Positions 34,648 to 44,228 of a stretch of DNA of 64,000 nucleotides are shown here, piece after piece (position 1 is the first letter of the stretch; each line of letters begins with the position of its first letter). The stretch is from Elizabethkingia occulta (GTDB lineage Bacteria; Bacteroidota; Bacteroidia; Flavobacteriales; Weeksellaceae). The translations under genes were made by a program, and so were the position numbers. The notes under the pieces were generated by a model that saw nothing but the letters and a program-made list of their open reading frames with translations, made no database searches and was not told the origin of the DNA. Location: NCBI RefSeq assembly GCF_002023715.1, contig NZ_MAHX01000017.1, positions 62,001 to 126,000 of the forward strand, given 5' to 3'.

Positions 34648-36621
34648 ATGAAAAGTAAAGGATTTAATTGGTTTTATTTAATCTTTGCAGCAGTATTGCT
34701 TATGCTTTTCCTTCCTGGTTTAATGTCTTCATCGGACACCAGAAAACTAGACGAGAAAAGTTTTTATGCATTATTGAGCCAAAATAAAATCAAAAATGTT
34801 GTCGTATTAAAGGATACAGACGTTGCTCAGGTTTTTTTAACACCTGAAGCTAAAAATGATCCTGCATTGGCTAAGAAGAAAACGACTCCGTCGCCAATGA
34901 TGGGATTCATGAAAGAAAACCCGGATTTTACTGTAAATATTGGTGACCTGAAGTATTTTCAGGAACGCTATAACGCTATAACAGATAAAGATTCAAATAT
35001 CAAATCCAAACTTACGTTCGATACGGAAAGTTCTCCATGGAGTAGCTTCCTTATGAATATTCTTGTGTGGGTAGGTATTATGGTTTTGTTCTATTATATC
35101 TTCTTCAGAAAGATAGCTGGTGGCTCAGGTGGAGCTGGTGGCCAAATCTTTAACATTGGAAAATCGAGAGCGAAACTTTTTGATGAAAAAGAAAAAGTAA
35201 ATGTTAGCTTCAAAGATGTTGCTGGTTTAGAAGGTGCTAAAGAAGAAGTACAGGAAGTTGTAGACTTTTTGAAAAACTCTGACAAATACACCAAGCTGGG
35301 TGGTAAGATACCAAAAGGCGTTCTTTTAGTAGGCCCTCCGGGAACAGGTAAAACCTTATTGGCGAAAGCTGTAGCAGGTGAAGCAAAAGTTCCTTTCTTC
35401 TCACTTTCAGGTTCCGATTTTGTGGAAATGTTTGTAGGGGTAGGAGCGTCCAGAGTACGTGACCTTTTTGCACAGGCAAAAGCGAAATCCCCGGCGATTA
35501 TATTTATCGATGAGATCGACGCTATTGGTAGAGCCAGAGGTCGTGGAAATATTACAGGTGGTAACGACGAAAGAGAAAATACACTAAACCAGTTGTTGAC
35601 AGAAATGGATGGTTTCGGTACAGATACCAACGTTATTGTAATGGCAGCGACTAACCGTGCAGATATCCTTGATAAAGCATTAATGCGTGCAGGACGTTTT
35701 GACAGATCTATTTATGTGGATCTTCCGGAATTGCACGAGCGTAAGCAAATCTTTAATGTTCATCTTAAGAAAATTAAACTGGATTCCTCTGTAGATGTTG
35801 ACTTCCTTGCGAAGCAAACACCTGGATTCAGTGGAGCGGATATTGCCAATGTTTGTAACGAAGCAGCTCTTATCGCAGCTAGAAATGGACATGAATCTGT
35901 AAATAAACAAGACTTCCTGGATGCTGTAGACAGAATTATTGGTGGTCTTGAAAAGAAAAATAAAGCTATTAAACCATCTGAAAAACGCAGAGTGGCTTTC
36001 CATGAAGCAGGTCACGCTACTGTTAGCTGGTTGGTAGAGCATGCAGCACCTTTACTAAAGGTTACAATTGTACCTAGAGGGCGTTCTCTTGGAGCAGCAT
36101 GGTATCTTCCGGAAGAAAGACAACTTACTACAACCGAACAAATGCTGGACGAAATGTGTGCAACATTAGGAGGTAGAGCTGCAGAGCAGGTTGTATTCGG
36201 AAATATCTCTACAGGTGCCCTTTCCGATTTGGAAAGAGTAACAAAGCAGGCACAGGCAATGGTAACAATCTATGGACTAAGTGATGCTGTAGGTAACCTG
36301 TCTTATTATGACAGCTCAGGTCAGCAGGAATACTCTTTTGGAAAACCATATTCAGAAGAAACTGCTAAGCTTATTGATAAGGAAATTTCCAAAATTGTAG
36401 AGTCTCAGTATCAGAGAGCTGTAGAAATTCTTTCAACTCATCGCAATAAATTGGATGCTTTAGCGTCTAAGTTATTAGATAAGGAAGTTATTTTTAGAGA
36501 AGATCTGGAGGAAATCTTTGGAAAAAGAGCCTGGGATCCGGAGTTAACAGAGCAGCCACTTTCTGCAACGACAGAGAATGATACTGTTAGCCCAATAAAT
36601 GAGGAAGCAAAAGAGCTTTAA
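34648..36621 (+). CDS. ftsH: ATP-dependent zinc metalloprotease FtsH
   Basis: This 657-residue hexameric membrane AAA protease degrades misfolded membrane and regulatory proteins. It has two membrane helices (about 7-22 and 132-150) around a periplasmic domain, then Walker A G-P-P-G-T-G-K-T (about 229), Walker B and second region of homology. The protease motif H-E-A-G-H starts at residue 452. A glycine-rich stretch after the second helix is usual. The pair with rsfS forms an early part of the plus-strand unit that continues to psd. Confidence 0.98.
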   Translation: MKSKGFNWFYLIFAAVLLMLFLPGLMSSSDTRKLDEKSFYALLSQNKIKNVVVLKDTDVAQVFLTPEAKNDPALAKKKTTPSPMMGFMKENPDFTVNIGDLKYFQERYNAITDKDSNIKSKLTFDTESSPWSSFLMNILVWVGIMVLFYYIFFRKIAGGSGGAGGQIFNIGKSRAKLFDEKEKVNVSFKDVAGLEGAKEEVQEVVDFLKNSDKYTKLGGKIPKGVLLVGPPGTGKTLLAKAVAGEAKVPFFSLSGSDFVEMFVGVGASRVRDLFAQAKAKSPAIIFIDEIDAIGRARGRGNITGGNDERENTLNQLLTEMDGFGTDTNVIVMAATNRADILDKALMRAGRFDRSIYVDLPELHERKQIFNVHLKKIKLDSSVDVDFLAKQTPGFSGADIANVCNEAALIAARNGHESVNKQDFLDAVDRIIGGLEKKNKAIKPSEKRRVAFHEAGHATVSWLVEHAAPLLKVTIVPRGRSLGAAWYLPEERQLTTTEQMLDEMCATLGGRAAEQVVFGNISTGALSDLERVTKQAQAMVTIYGLSDAVGNLSYYDSSGQQEYSFGKPYSEETAKLIDKEISKIVESQYQRAVEILSTHRNKLDALASKLLDKEVIFREDLEEIFGKRAWDPELTEQPLSATTENDTVSPINEEAKEL

Positions 36622-36667
36622 TTAAAAATAATTTTTATTTTTGTTAGGCTAATTAAAAATATTCAGA

Positions 36668-37246
36668 TTGAGCATTTTTAAAAAAATTGTTAATAAACTG
36701 TTTAATAAAGACGAGGAGGAGGAAATAACTTCTGTTCGTCTGGGGGATCAACTGAAAAATGCTGATCTCGACTATAAATTTGCTCAACTTTTCACACATT
36801 CAGGAGGTTATTTTAACTATTGTGCGGACGAGGCAGAGGCTCTTCAAGCTTTGAATAGTATACTCAAACTTGAACAGGTAAAATCTGTTTTCTGCTGCGA
36901 TGAAGACTTACAAAACTTCCTGGATGTTGTAAAAGTTCCTTACACCGAAAGTCTGGAACTTATAAACGATACTGCCTTTATTTCATGCGAATATCTTATC
37001 GCTTTCGATGGCAGAATCATGTTGTCTTATAACAATATCAGACATTTCCCTTCATCTTCATTACCCGAGAAGATCATTATTATAGCAAACGTCTCTCAGA
37101 TTGTGGCTAACCTTAATGACGCTATGATGAAAGTTAAGCGCAGAGGAACCCTGAAAAATCTTACATCAATTAGTGGAAATATTTCCAAATTAGATTCTCC
37201 TAACCCGGATAATACTAAACTTTTCTTACTTTTGCTGGAAGATTAA
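36668..37246 (+). CDS. LUD-domain protein
   Basis: This 192-residue soluble protein has a charged helical N terminus (I-F-K-K-I-V-N-K-L-F-N-K-D-E-E-E-E). A LutC/YkgG-like (LUD) alpha/beta domain follows, with the hydrophobic strands A-F-I-S-C-E-Y-L-I-A-F-D-G-R-I and I-I-I-I-A-N-V-S. LUD proteins in other bacteria are linked to lactate utilisation, but here it sits between ftsH and cdsA and no such role is implied. It uses a TTG start. It lies 46 bp after ftsH and 11 bp before cdsA. Confidence 0.75.
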   Translation: MSIFKKIVNKLFNKDEEEEITSVRLGDQLKNADLDYKFAQLFTHSGGYFNYCADEAEALQALNSILKLEQVKSVFCCDEDLQNFLDVVKVPYTESLELINDTAFISCEYLIAFDGRIMLSYNNIRHFPSSSLPEKIIIIANVSQIVANLNDAMMKVKRRGTLKNLTSISGNISKLDSPNPDNTKLFLLLLED

Positions 37247-37257
37247 AAGGCATCATT

Positions 37258-38130
37258 TTGGATAAAAATCTCATACAGCGTCTTATTTCAGGACTGATAT
37301 ACGGATTGGTTATTTTTCTGTGTACAACCCATTATGGATCCACACTTATTTTAAAAACATTTTCAGTATCTGTTAATCAGTCTTATCTGTATTACGGATT
37401 GATGACTTTTTTTGTAGTCGTTGGCGTTTATGAATGTGTGAAGATTACAAAATTAAAATCCTGGTTATGGATTCTTATAACCGTTATTCTTGGCGGATAC
37501 ATTTATTACAGATTTTCTTATAAATTTTTCTATCAGTATTTCTATTTAGGAATTAATATGATGGATATTTTTGGTATTATACTTATGGCATTGGCCATGA
37601 TTACTATTTTCAAGTTTCCGCAGGAAATTAAAAATGATAATGGTAAAATGATCTTTACTATCCTGTATGTAACAATTCCTTTTGGTTTTGCACTTGGGTT
37701 GCCAGATTTTTTACCTTATGATACCCACTTCAGCTGGGAGGCATTTATGCTTTTTGTCCTGATCTGGAGTAGCGATTCTTTTGCATATTTTGCAGGTAGA
37801 TTGTTTGGTAAGCATAAGATGGCACCAACGATCAGTCCAAAAAAAACATGGGAAGGTTTTGCCGGTGGTGTTATATGTACAGTGATTTTAGGGTATTTTA
37901 TTGAATATAAATTCCCTGAAATGAAAGGAAACTGGATGGTGGTTGGACTTTTAGTTGCTATCTTTGCACCGTTGGGAGATTTGGTAGAGTCGCAGCTCAA
38001 AAGAACTTTCAATGTAAAAGATTCGGGGAATATAATCCCGGGGCACGGAGGTGTATTGGACAGGCTGGACAGCTTTATACTTTGCGCTCCTGTCGTTTAT
38101 GTTTATTTTATGATTTTAACAAGGTTTTAG
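37258..38130 (+). CDS. cdsA: Phosphatidate cytidylyltransferase
   Basis: This 290-residue membrane enzyme makes CDP-diacylglycerol from phosphatidic acid and CTP. It has about eight helices and the family signature S-P-K-K-T-W-E-G-F-x-G-G, with the distal D-R-L-D-S near the end (metal-binding Asp). It uses a TTG start. It is directly followed by psd with no spacer (TAG then ATG), making a phosphatidylethanolamine-synthesis pair. Phosphatidylserine synthase is not in this window. Confidence 0.95.
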   Translation: MDKNLIQRLISGLIYGLVIFLCTTHYGSTLILKTFSVSVNQSYLYYGLMTFFVVVGVYECVKITKLKSWLWILITVILGGYIYYRFSYKFFYQYFYLGINMMDIFGIILMALAMITIFKFPQEIKNDNGKMIFTILYVTIPFGFALGLPDFLPYDTHFSWEAFMLFVLIWSSDSFAYFAGRLFGKHKMAPTISPKKTWEGFAGGVICTVILGYFIEYKFPEMKGNWMVVGLLVAIFAPLGDLVESQLKRTFNVKDSGNIIPGHGGVLDRLDSFILCAPVVYVYFMILTRF

Positions 38131-38793
38131 ATGAAATTTCACAAAGAAGGTAAAGGTACTTTACTTACGGTTTTATTAGCCATTATTATTATTTCAGGAG
38201 TCAGTATCTACTTTCTGGAGATGTGGTCATTGCTTATTATTATACCATTACTGGTATTGTATGGTTTTGTAATGTGGTTCTTCAGAAATCCTGAAAGAAA
38301 TATTCTGGATCAGGTGGATAACGTTATTGCTCCGGTAGATGGTAAAGTAGTAATGATAAAGAAGGTTTTCGAAGGAGAAGTTCTTCAGCAGGAATGTCTG
38401 CAGATTTCTATCTTTATGTCACCGCTTAATGTACATGTTTGCCGTTATCCGGTTACAGGGGAAGTAACATATAAAAAATACCATAAAGGTAAATATCTTG
38501 TGGCATGGCATGAGAAATCCTCTGAACTTAATGAAAGAACAACTATGGCAGTTAAAACTTTAACGGGTGCCAATGTTGTATTCAGACAGATTGCAGGATA
38601 TGTGGCTAGACGTATTGTATTCTATCCGGAAATCGGAGATTCTGCAAAAGCCGGGCATGAATATGGTTTTATTAAATTCGGTTCCAGAATGGACGTTTTC
38701 CTGCCTTTGGATACAGAAGTGATCTGTAAGATAGGAGATATTACAAAAGGAGGTATAGACATTATTGCAAAGCTTCCTACAGAAAATAAATAA
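38131..38793 (+). CDS. psd: Phosphatidylserine decarboxylase proenzyme
   Basis: This 220-residue membrane-associated enzyme converts phosphatidylserine to phosphatidylethanolamine. It has two N-terminal hydrophobic helices, A-P-V-D-G-K (metal/active-site region), F-M-S-P-L-N-V-H and the self-cleavage motif F-G-S with Gly184-Ser185. There Ser becomes the pyruvoyl group of the alpha chain. This is the short, archaeal-like PSD family. It starts immediately after the cdsA stop and ends with a strong terminator at 38824. Confidence 0.95.
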   Translation: MKFHKEGKGTLLTVLLAIIIISGVSIYFLEMWSLLIIIPLLVLYGFVMWFFRNPERNILDQVDNVIAPVDGKVVMIKKVFEGEVLQQECLQISIFMSPLNVHVCRYPVTGEVTYKKYHKGKYLVAWHEKSSELNERTTMAVKTLTGANVVFRQIAGYVARRIVFYPEIGDSAKAGHEYGFIKFGSRMDVFLPLDTEVICKIGDITKGGIDIIAKLPTENK

Positions 38794-38823
38794 ATCTTCG
38801 TTAGCAAGATTAGAATAATAAAA

Positions 38824-38857
38824 AAACAGGTCCCGTTTTCAGGACCTGTTTTTTTGT
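38824..38857 (+). terminator. Terminator of the rsfS-to-psd unit
   Basis: A 10-bp stem (38824-38833 with 38842-38851) with an 8-nt loop runs into a T tract. It lies 30 nt past the psd stop. Confidence 0.88.
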
Positions 38858-38871
38858 TGTATTTTTAACTC

Positions 38872-39252
38872 ATGGCAAAAGCATTAATTTCACAACAGAA
38901 CTATTATACAGATGTTGAATTGGATTCTTACAGAGTTCACGTAGATGAACCTAAGAATGTCGGAGGTCAGAATCTTGGCCCAAAACCAACAGAACTTTTA
39001 GATGCAGCACTGGCTTCATGTACGGCAATTACACTAAAGATGTATGCAGACCGTAAACAATGGGAACTTGGTGATCTGTACGTAGAAGCTAAGAGAATAG
39101 TAAACACAAAAGGAGAAAGCACTTTCAGAATAAGCTTGTCAACAAATGTTGAGCTTAGCGAGGAACAGAAAGATAAGCTTCTGGAAATAGCAGACAAATG
39201 CCCTGTTCATAAAATGCTGGACCAGAATGAAATGAAAACATCCTGGGTTTAA
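38872..39252 (+). CDS. OsmC/Ohr-family peroxiredoxin
   Basis: This 126-residue thiol peroxidase-like protein has the two OsmC cysteines: A-S-C-T-A-I near residue 50, and K-C-P-V-H-K near 107. OsmC/Ohr proteins reduce organic hydroperoxides using these cysteines. It is closer to the general OsmC group than to Ohr, so the preferred peroxide is not known. It is flanked by hairpins on both sides, which makes it a single-gene unit. Confidence 0.88.
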   Translation: MAKALISQQNYYTDVELDSYRVHVDEPKNVGGQNLGPKPTELLDAALASCTAITLKMYADRKQWELGDLYVEAKRIVNTKGESTFRISLSTNVELSEEQKDKLLEIADKCPVHKMLDQNEMKTSWV

Positions 39253-39277
39253 AAAATAACAACTTATGTTAAATATA

Positions 39278-39307
39278 AAGGCACAAAAGAAATTTCTTTT
39301 GTGCCTT
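39278..39307. terminator. Perfect 30-bp palindrome, convergent terminator
   Basis: Bases 39278-39292 are the exact reverse complement of 39293-39307, with no spacer. It sits between convergent osmC and the ABC exporter and can terminate both; the T-rich inner arm replaces a loop. Confidence 0.7.
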
Positions 39308-39338
39308 ATAAAATATTTTAGTTTTTGGTCAGACTTGA

Positions 39339-41150
39339 TTAATCAAAGTTCTGAAGATCTACTAATTTACGGTATACACTATTATTATCCATCAGATCAT
39401 GATGGGTACCCTGCTCAACAATAACACCCCGTTCCATCACAACGATCCAGTCTGCTTTCTGGATTGTAGATAGTCTATGGGCAATCACCAGAGAAGTTCT
39501 GTTCTCCATCATTTTTTCCAAAGCTTCCTGTACAAATCGTTCAGATTCTGTGTCCAGAGCTGATGTAGCCTCATCCAGGATCATGATTGGTGGATTCTTC
39601 AGTACAGCACGGGCAATTGAAACTCTTTGTTTCTGACCGCCGGATAGCTTGTTGCCATCGTCTCCAATATTAGTTTCATAACCGTCGGGAAGACTTTCTA
39701 TAAACTGATGTGCATTAGCAATTTTTGCTGCTTCAATAATTTCCTCACGGGTAGCATTCTCTTTACCCATGGCAATATTATTATAGATGGTATCATTGAA
39801 TAATACTGACTCCTGAGTTACCATACCCAGAATAGCGCGGTATTCTTTTAATTTCAGATCTTTGATGTTGTTACCGTCTACTGTTATAGTACCTTCAGTT
39901 ACATCATAGAAACGTGCCAGCAGGTTGGCAATTGTTGTTTTTCCGCTACCACTTTGTCCTACCAAGGCAACAGTGCTTCCTTTTGGAATGCTAAGATTGA
40001 AGTTTTTCAGAATCAGGTTCTCCTTGTTATAATAGAAACCTACATTTTTAAATTCAATACGATCTTTCAGCTCAGAAACCGGAATAGGATTCGCTATTTC
40101 GTCAACTTTAACGTCAGCATCTAATATGTCCATTACTCTTACAAGCGAAGCTTCACCTTTTTGAATATTGGATATAGATGTTGCCAAGCTCTTTGCAGGA
40201 GGCAAGATCTGAAAGAACATACCCAGGAAAACTAAAAAGTCCTGTGGTAGCATATTCTTATTTACCAAAATTTGGTAACCTCCGTACCATGTGATAATAA
40301 GGAAAGTAATAGCTCCTAAGAATTCACTCATAGGAGAGGCCAGCTCTCTTTTTCTGCCAAGGCTTATGGAGTGGTTGATCCATTTGGTCATGGAACCGGT
40401 AAAACGATTATCCAGTAACTTATCAGCATTGAAAATTTTGATAATCTTTGCCGACTTCAATGTTTCGTCTACAATGGAGAAAACATTCCCTAGTTCATTC
40501 TGAGCTTTATGAGAATCCTTTTTCAGACTTTTCCCTATAAGAGAAATTAATGTTCCCATTACAGGCAATACCAATAAACTGAAAAGCGTTAGCTGTGGAT
40601 TCAAAAAGAATAAAGAAGCCAATGTGCCTATCAGCATAAACGGTGAGTTTACAAGGTCTACAAGGCTTCCCAGAATATTATTTTCTACTTCGCCAACATC
40701 ATTAGACATTCTGGACATAAGATCTCCTTTTCTTTGCTCCGAAAAGAAAGAAACAGGAAGTGTAAGAATCTTTCTGTACATAGATCCTCTAAGATCTTTT
40801 GTCACTCCAACGCGGTAGAAGATCAGGAGATAAGCTCCAAGATAACGGACAATATTTCTCAGAAAGAAAGCAACACCGGTGATAATACAAAGCCAAAGCA
40901 ATACATTTAAGCTGCCATGCTTTTCTATTTCATTATTAATAAAAGTGTAAAGCGTTCTTTTAAGGTTGTCAGAAAAACCATCTCCTTTTATTTCCTGCTT
41001 CTCTGTGCCGAAGAGTATTCCCAGTACAGGTAAGAGTGTTCCGATAGATGCTATCTGAAGAAGAGAGTATAAAATATTGAAAAATAAACTCCCGTAAATA
41101 TATTTTTGGTGTGGTTTAGCAAATTTTAGAATCCTAAAGTATAAGTTCAT
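39339..41150 (-). CDS. MsbA-like ABC exporter, fused permease and ATPase
   Basis: This 603-residue half-transporter has six membrane helices (to about 320) and a nucleotide-binding domain. Walker A is G-Q-S-G-S-G-K-T, the signature L-S-G-G-Q-K-Q-R, Walker B I-M-I-L-D-E-A-T and the H-loop A-H-R-L-S. It works as a homodimer in the MsbA/lipid-flippase group or as a multidrug exporter; the substrate cannot be read here. The ATG at 41150 is used, as a TTG just upstream is the alternative. A perfect TACATTTG box lies 19 nt before the ATG. Confidence 0.93.
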   Translation of the reverse strand: MNLYFRILKFAKPHQKYIYGSLFFNILYSLLQIASIGTLLPVLGILFGTEKQEIKGDGFSDNLKRTLYTFINNEIEKHGSLNVLLWLCIITGVAFFLRNIVRYLGAYLLIFYRVGVTKDLRGSMYRKILTLPVSFFSEQRKGDLMSRMSNDVGEVENNILGSLVDLVNSPFMLIGTLASLFFLNPQLTLFSLLVLPVMGTLISLIGKSLKKDSHKAQNELGNVFSIVDETLKSAKIIKIFNADKLLDNRFTGSMTKWINHSISLGRKRELASPMSEFLGAITFLIITWYGGYQILVNKNMLPQDFLVFLGMFFQILPPAKSLATSISNIQKGEASLVRVMDILDADVKVDEIANPIPVSELKDRIEFKNVGFYYNKENLILKNFNLSIPKGSTVALVGQSGSGKTTIANLLARFYDVTEGTITVDGNNIKDLKLKEYRAILGMVTQESVLFNDTIYNNIAMGKENATREEIIEAAKIANAHQFIESLPDGYETNIGDDGNKLSGGQKQRVSIARAVLKNPPIMILDEATSALDTESERFVQEALEKMMENRTSLVIAHRLSTIQKADWIVVMERGVIVEQGTHHDLMDNNSVYRKLVDLQNFD

Positions 41151-41169
41151 CAATTTTTAGATTAAGCTA

Positions 41170-41177
41170 CAAATGTA
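41170..41177 (-). promoter_or_regulatory. TAnnTTTG (-7) box for the ABC exporter
   Basis: TACATTTG on the minus strand ends 19 nt before the ATG at 41150. No TTG is found at -33. Confidence 0.5.
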
Positions 41178-41212
41178 GTGCATTTACATTTACTATACAG
41201 CATACATGAAAA

Positions 41213-41234
41213 AACCGTCCCTTTCAGGACGGTT
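41213..41234 (-). terminator. Terminator of the DUF4293 gene
   Basis: An 8-bp stem (41213-41220 with 41227-41234, CTTTCA loop on the plus strand) is followed on the minus strand by TTTTTT. It lies 25 nt after the stop at 41260. Confidence 0.82.
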
Positions 41235-41259
41235 CTCACTCAAAAAAATCGTTGTAAGT

Positions 41260-41649
41260 CTACCGGAATCTGTCTACAGATTTTACAAGTTTCTCATCTT
41301 TTTTAATGTAGATGTTTGCTATAATCAAACCTACAATTGCGATGAGCGGAAATGTTAACTCAATACCCTTCTCAGGAAAACTAATTCCTCCGGGTAAGTT
41401 TAGTAGCCAGTAAGCCAATAAGCCGATCAACAAGGCGTTTATAAAAATGCTGATATTATTCAGCAAGATTTGTCTTTTTCTGTTTTTATAACTGAAAATG
41501 CTTAGCAAAGAGATTAATATCAATATGACTGTTGCAATAGTTATAACAGGAGTTGTTCCTAATACATCTACATCCTGCCCTGTATAAAATAAAAAAACAG
41601 CGGCTAATACAGCAAGAAACATCCAGATAGTTTGTATTCTTTGAAGCAT
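41260..41649 (-). CDS. DUF4293 membrane protein
   Basis: This 129-residue protein has four membrane helices (about 5-24, 35-53, 60-80 and 100-118) and begins M-L-Q-R-I-Q-T-I-W-M-F, the opening typical of DUF4293, a Bacteroidota membrane family of unknown role. It has its own TACTTTTG box 18 nt upstream and a terminator after it. It is divergent from rho, which I recall as a recurrent neighbourhood. Confidence 0.8.
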   Translation of the reverse strand: MLQRIQTIWMFLAVLAAVFLFYTGQDVDVLGTTPVITIATVILILISLLSIFSYKNRKRQILLNNISIFINALLIGLLAYWLLNLPGGISFPEKGIELTFPLIAIVGLIIANIYIKKDEKLVKSVDRFR

Positions 41650-41667
41650 CTATGCAATTAATTTATG

Positions 41668-41675
41668 CAAAAGTA
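41668..41675 (-). promoter_or_regulatory. TAnnTTTG (-7) box for DUF4293
   Basis: TACTTTTG on the minus strand ends 18 nt before the ATG at 41649. Confidence 0.5.
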
Positions 41676-41685
41676 ATAATATTTT

Positions 41686-41715
41686 TTTGGTTTTTATAAA
41701 AAATGTGTAGATTTG
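41686..41715 (+). promoter_or_regulatory. Consensus promoter of rho
   Basis: TTTG (41686-41689), 18 nt, TAGATTTG (41708-41715) matches the Bacteroidota consensus. The box is 102 nt before the rho ATG, so the leader is about 95 nt, far longer than for other genes in the window. Confidence 0.7.
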
Positions 41716-41817
41716 CATTACACAGAATCGCAAAATGGACATTATCAATCTGATAGGTTCACTCTCATAAAGATTTTAAATTACAATTTTATACCTTACA
41801 TACATTATTAATTTCAT

Positions 41818-43575
41818 ATGTTTGACATTGAAAGTCTAAAGTCAAAATCGGATACCGAATTGACGAAAATCTCAAAAGATTTAGGTATTGGTGTGAAGAA
41901 AACTTCCGATATTAACGAAAAAATTTACGCTATATTGGATTTTCAGGCATCTAACCCTCAAACGATTAAGGATTACCTCGGACCACAGGATAAAGGAAAT
42001 GATGCCGGAAATGAAGAAGCTGCACAACCTAAGAAAAGAGGAAGGAAGCCTGCTGCTAAAGCTGAAGTTATAAAAACTCCAGAGGAACCAGCTAAGCCTG
42101 AAGCACCTGTAAAGGAAGTTAGAAAAAAGGCAGAGACTACTAAAGCTGAAGTTCCTGTAGAGGAAGCTGTTAAAGTTACCGAGGAAACTAGTCAGCCAGA
42201 AAAAAAGCAAAGAAGAAGAGTTACAAAAACTCAACCGCCTGTAGAGGCAAAAGCAACACCGGAAGAAACTGCTCCGGAAGCTTCAGAACCTGTTGAAGTT
42301 GTGGCACCTGCCAAAAAAGAAACACAAGCTGTTCCTCAGCAAAAAAATAACAACCAGAACAATAACAACAATAATAATCAGAACAGACAGCATCACCATA
42401 ATCAGAATAGAAATAATGGCGATGCAAAACATTCTGAACCTCAGAAGAAGGAATATAGCTTCGATGGTATTGTAACTGTAGAAGGTGTTCTGGAAATTTT
42501 ACCAGATAATTATGGATTCCTTAGATCTTCAGACTTTAGCTATATCTCGTCTCCGGATGATGTATATGTGTCTACAAGTCAGATTAAGAACTATGGGTTA
42601 AAAACTGGTGATACCGTAAAAGGTATTGTTCGTTTGCCTAAAGAAGGAGAGAAATATTTCTCTTTGCAACGTCCTACAGAAGTTAACGGAAGAGACCTTG
42701 CTTATATTAAGGACAGAGTAGCTTTCGAATTTTTAACGCCACTTTTCCCACAGGAGAAATTTAATCTGGCAGGAAAAAATGCAACACTATCAACAAGAAT
42801 TGTAGACCTTTTTGCACCAATTGGTAAAGGGCAGCGTGCGATGATTGTAGCACAGCCTAAAACTGGTAAAACAATGTTGTTGAAGGATATTGCCAATAGT
42901 ATTTCTGCAAATCACCCGGAAGCTTATATGATGGTCTTATTGATTGACGAAAGACCGGAAGAAGTTACTGATATGCAGAGAAGTGTAAATGCAGAAGTTA
43001 TTGCATCTACATTCGACGAAGCTGCTGACAAGCACGTAAAAGTTGCCAACCTTGTATTATCTAAAGCTCAGAGACTTGTAGAATGTGGACACGATGTAGT
43101 AATCCTTCTGGACTCTATTACACGTTTGGCCAGAGCTTACAATACAGTAACTCCTGCATCCGGAAAAATACTTTCTGGTGGTGTGGATGCTAATGCATTG
43201 CACAAACCAAAGAGATTCTTTGGTGCAGCGAGAAAAATTGAAGGTGGTGGTTCTTTAACTATTATTGCAACTGCTCTGATTGATACAGGTTCTAAAATGG
43301 ACGAGGTGATCTTTGAAGAATTCAAAGGAACAGGTAACATGGAACTTCAATTGGACAGAAAAATTGCTAACAAGCGTATTTATCCTGCTGTAGATCTTAT
43401 CTCTTCCAGTACACGTAGAGATGATCTGTTACTCGACGAAGTAACTCAGCAAAGAATGTGGATTATGCGTAAGTACCTTGCCGATATGAATCCTGTAGAA
43501 GCAATGGAGTTTGTAAAAAAACACATGCAGTCTACCGTAAATAACGAAGAATTCTTAATGTCCATGAACAAATAA
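41818..43575 (+). CDS. rho: Transcription termination factor Rho with long disordered insertion
   Basis: This 585-residue Rho is about 165 residues longer than the E. coli protein. It has an N-terminal Rho_N helical domain (1-45) and then a Lys/Glu/Ala/Pro-rich disordered region. An Asn/His/Gln-rich tract follows at about residues 176-205 (including a run of seven Asn). RNA-binding follows ([21 protein letters not shown]), then the RecA-like motor with Walker A Q-P-K-T-G-K-T. Factor-dependent termination is the core function. The insertion is of the kind reported to drive phase separation of Rho in Bacteroides. It is followed by a small secreted-protein gene after 2 nt. Confidence 0.97.
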   Translation: MFDIESLKSKSDTELTKISKDLGIGVKKTSDINEKIYAILDFQASNPQTIKDYLGPQDKGNDAGNEEAAQPKKRGRKPAAKAEVIKTPEEPAKPEAPVKEVRKKAETTKAEVPVEEAVKVTEETSQPEKKQRRRVTKTQPPVEAKATPEETAPEASEPVEVVAPAKKETQAVPQQKNNNQNNNNNNNQNRQHHHNQNRNNGDAKHSEPQKKEYSFDGIVTVEGVLEILPDNYGFLRSSDFSYISSPDDVYVSTSQIKNYGLKTGDTVKGIVRLPKEGEKYFSLQRPTEVNGRDLAYIKDRVAFEFLTPLFPQEKFNLAGKNATLSTRIVDLFAPIGKGQRAMIVAQPKTGKTMLLKDIANSISANHPEAYMMVLLIDERPEEVTDMQRSVNAEVIASTFDEAADKHVKVANLVLSKAQRLVECGHDVVILLDSITRLARAYNTVTPASGKILSGGVDANALHKPKRFFGAARKIEGGGSLTIIATALIDTGSKMDEVIFEEFKGTGNMELQLDRKIANKRIYPAVDLISSSTRRDDLLLDEVTQQRMWIMRKYLADMNPVEAMEFVKKHMQSTVNNEEFLMSMNK

Positions 43576-43577
43576 TC

Positions 43578-44060
43578 ATGAAGATTTTTCTTAAAATATT
43601 ACCTGCGTTTTTGTTGCTACTTTCAGTAGCAGCAAAAGCTCAGCTAACAGTACACCCAATGGTACATGCCGGATATGCTTATCAGAACCAAAGTTTTGGA
43701 GAAGTAGGCGGACGTCTATTATTTTTAACTAACGATGACACTCTTTTCAGAGTTGGAGCAGCTGCAATGATGGGGGAGACTAACGGTAAGTTTGCTGTTA
43801 TGCCAAAAGTACAGGCAGATATTTTACTAAACTTCGAAAAGAATGTAGATATTTTTCATTCGTGGTATTTTCTTCTTGGTGCGGAAAGTACGAACAAATA
43901 CATTGCACCAAAAGCAGGATTTAGCCTTTTCGGGATTATAGATCTTACCGGAGGTTATGCCTTTAATTATGGAGATGCTACTTTAAACGGGAAACAGCTA
44001 AAAGGCTTTAATTTTAATCTGACTTTTAATATTCCTTTAGTAGCTTTATCTAAAAAATAG
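43578..44060 (+). CDS. Secreted beta-rich protein downstream of rho
   Basis: This 160-residue protein has a Sec signal peptide (ends near A-K-A-Q, residue 22) and alternating beta-strand sequence ending in a hydrophobic strand. It may be a small outer-membrane barrel or periplasmic beta protein. I do not recognise the family. It starts 2 nt after the rho stop, so it is co-transcribed with rho. Confidence 0.6.
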   Translation: MKIFLKILPAFLLLLSVAAKAQLTVHPMVHAGYAYQNQSFGEVGGRLLFLTNDDTLFRVGAAAMMGETNGKFAVMPKVQADILLNFEKNVDIFHSWYFLLGAESTNKYIAPKAGFSLFGIIDLTGGYAFNYGDATLNGKQLKGFNFNLTFNIPLVALSKK

Positions 44061-44081
44061 CACGATTTCTTTTATTAAAAG

Positions 44082-44111
44082 TTGGTGTTATTAAATAATT
44101 TTATAATTTAG
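44082..44111 (+). promoter_or_regulatory. Putative promoter of the sigma-factor gene
   Basis: TTG (44082-44084), 19 nt, TAATTTAG (44104-44111) has one mismatch in the -7 box. It would give a leader of roughly 110 nt before the start at 44229. Confidence 0.5.
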
Positions 44112-44228
44112 CAGTTCAAACAAACAAATAATATTACTATAAGCAGAACATTTACTTTAAAACAATGAGTCGAAGAGATGGCAAATTAATTTTGCTACTG
44201 TTTCTCGGCATTTTAAAGTAAATGAATA

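Noticed and set aside
35094-35630. 178-residue minus-strand frame opposite ftsH
   Set aside because: Shadow frame of the conserved ATPase domain; no start context or homology features.
42221-42427. Frames made by the Asn/His tract of rho on the minus strand
   Set aside because: Low-complexity codons generate Cys/Tyr-rich shadow frames; no support as genes.
44165-44221. 18-codon ORF in the sigma-factor leader as a gene
   Set aside because: Too short and without recognisable features; kept only as a note on the leader.
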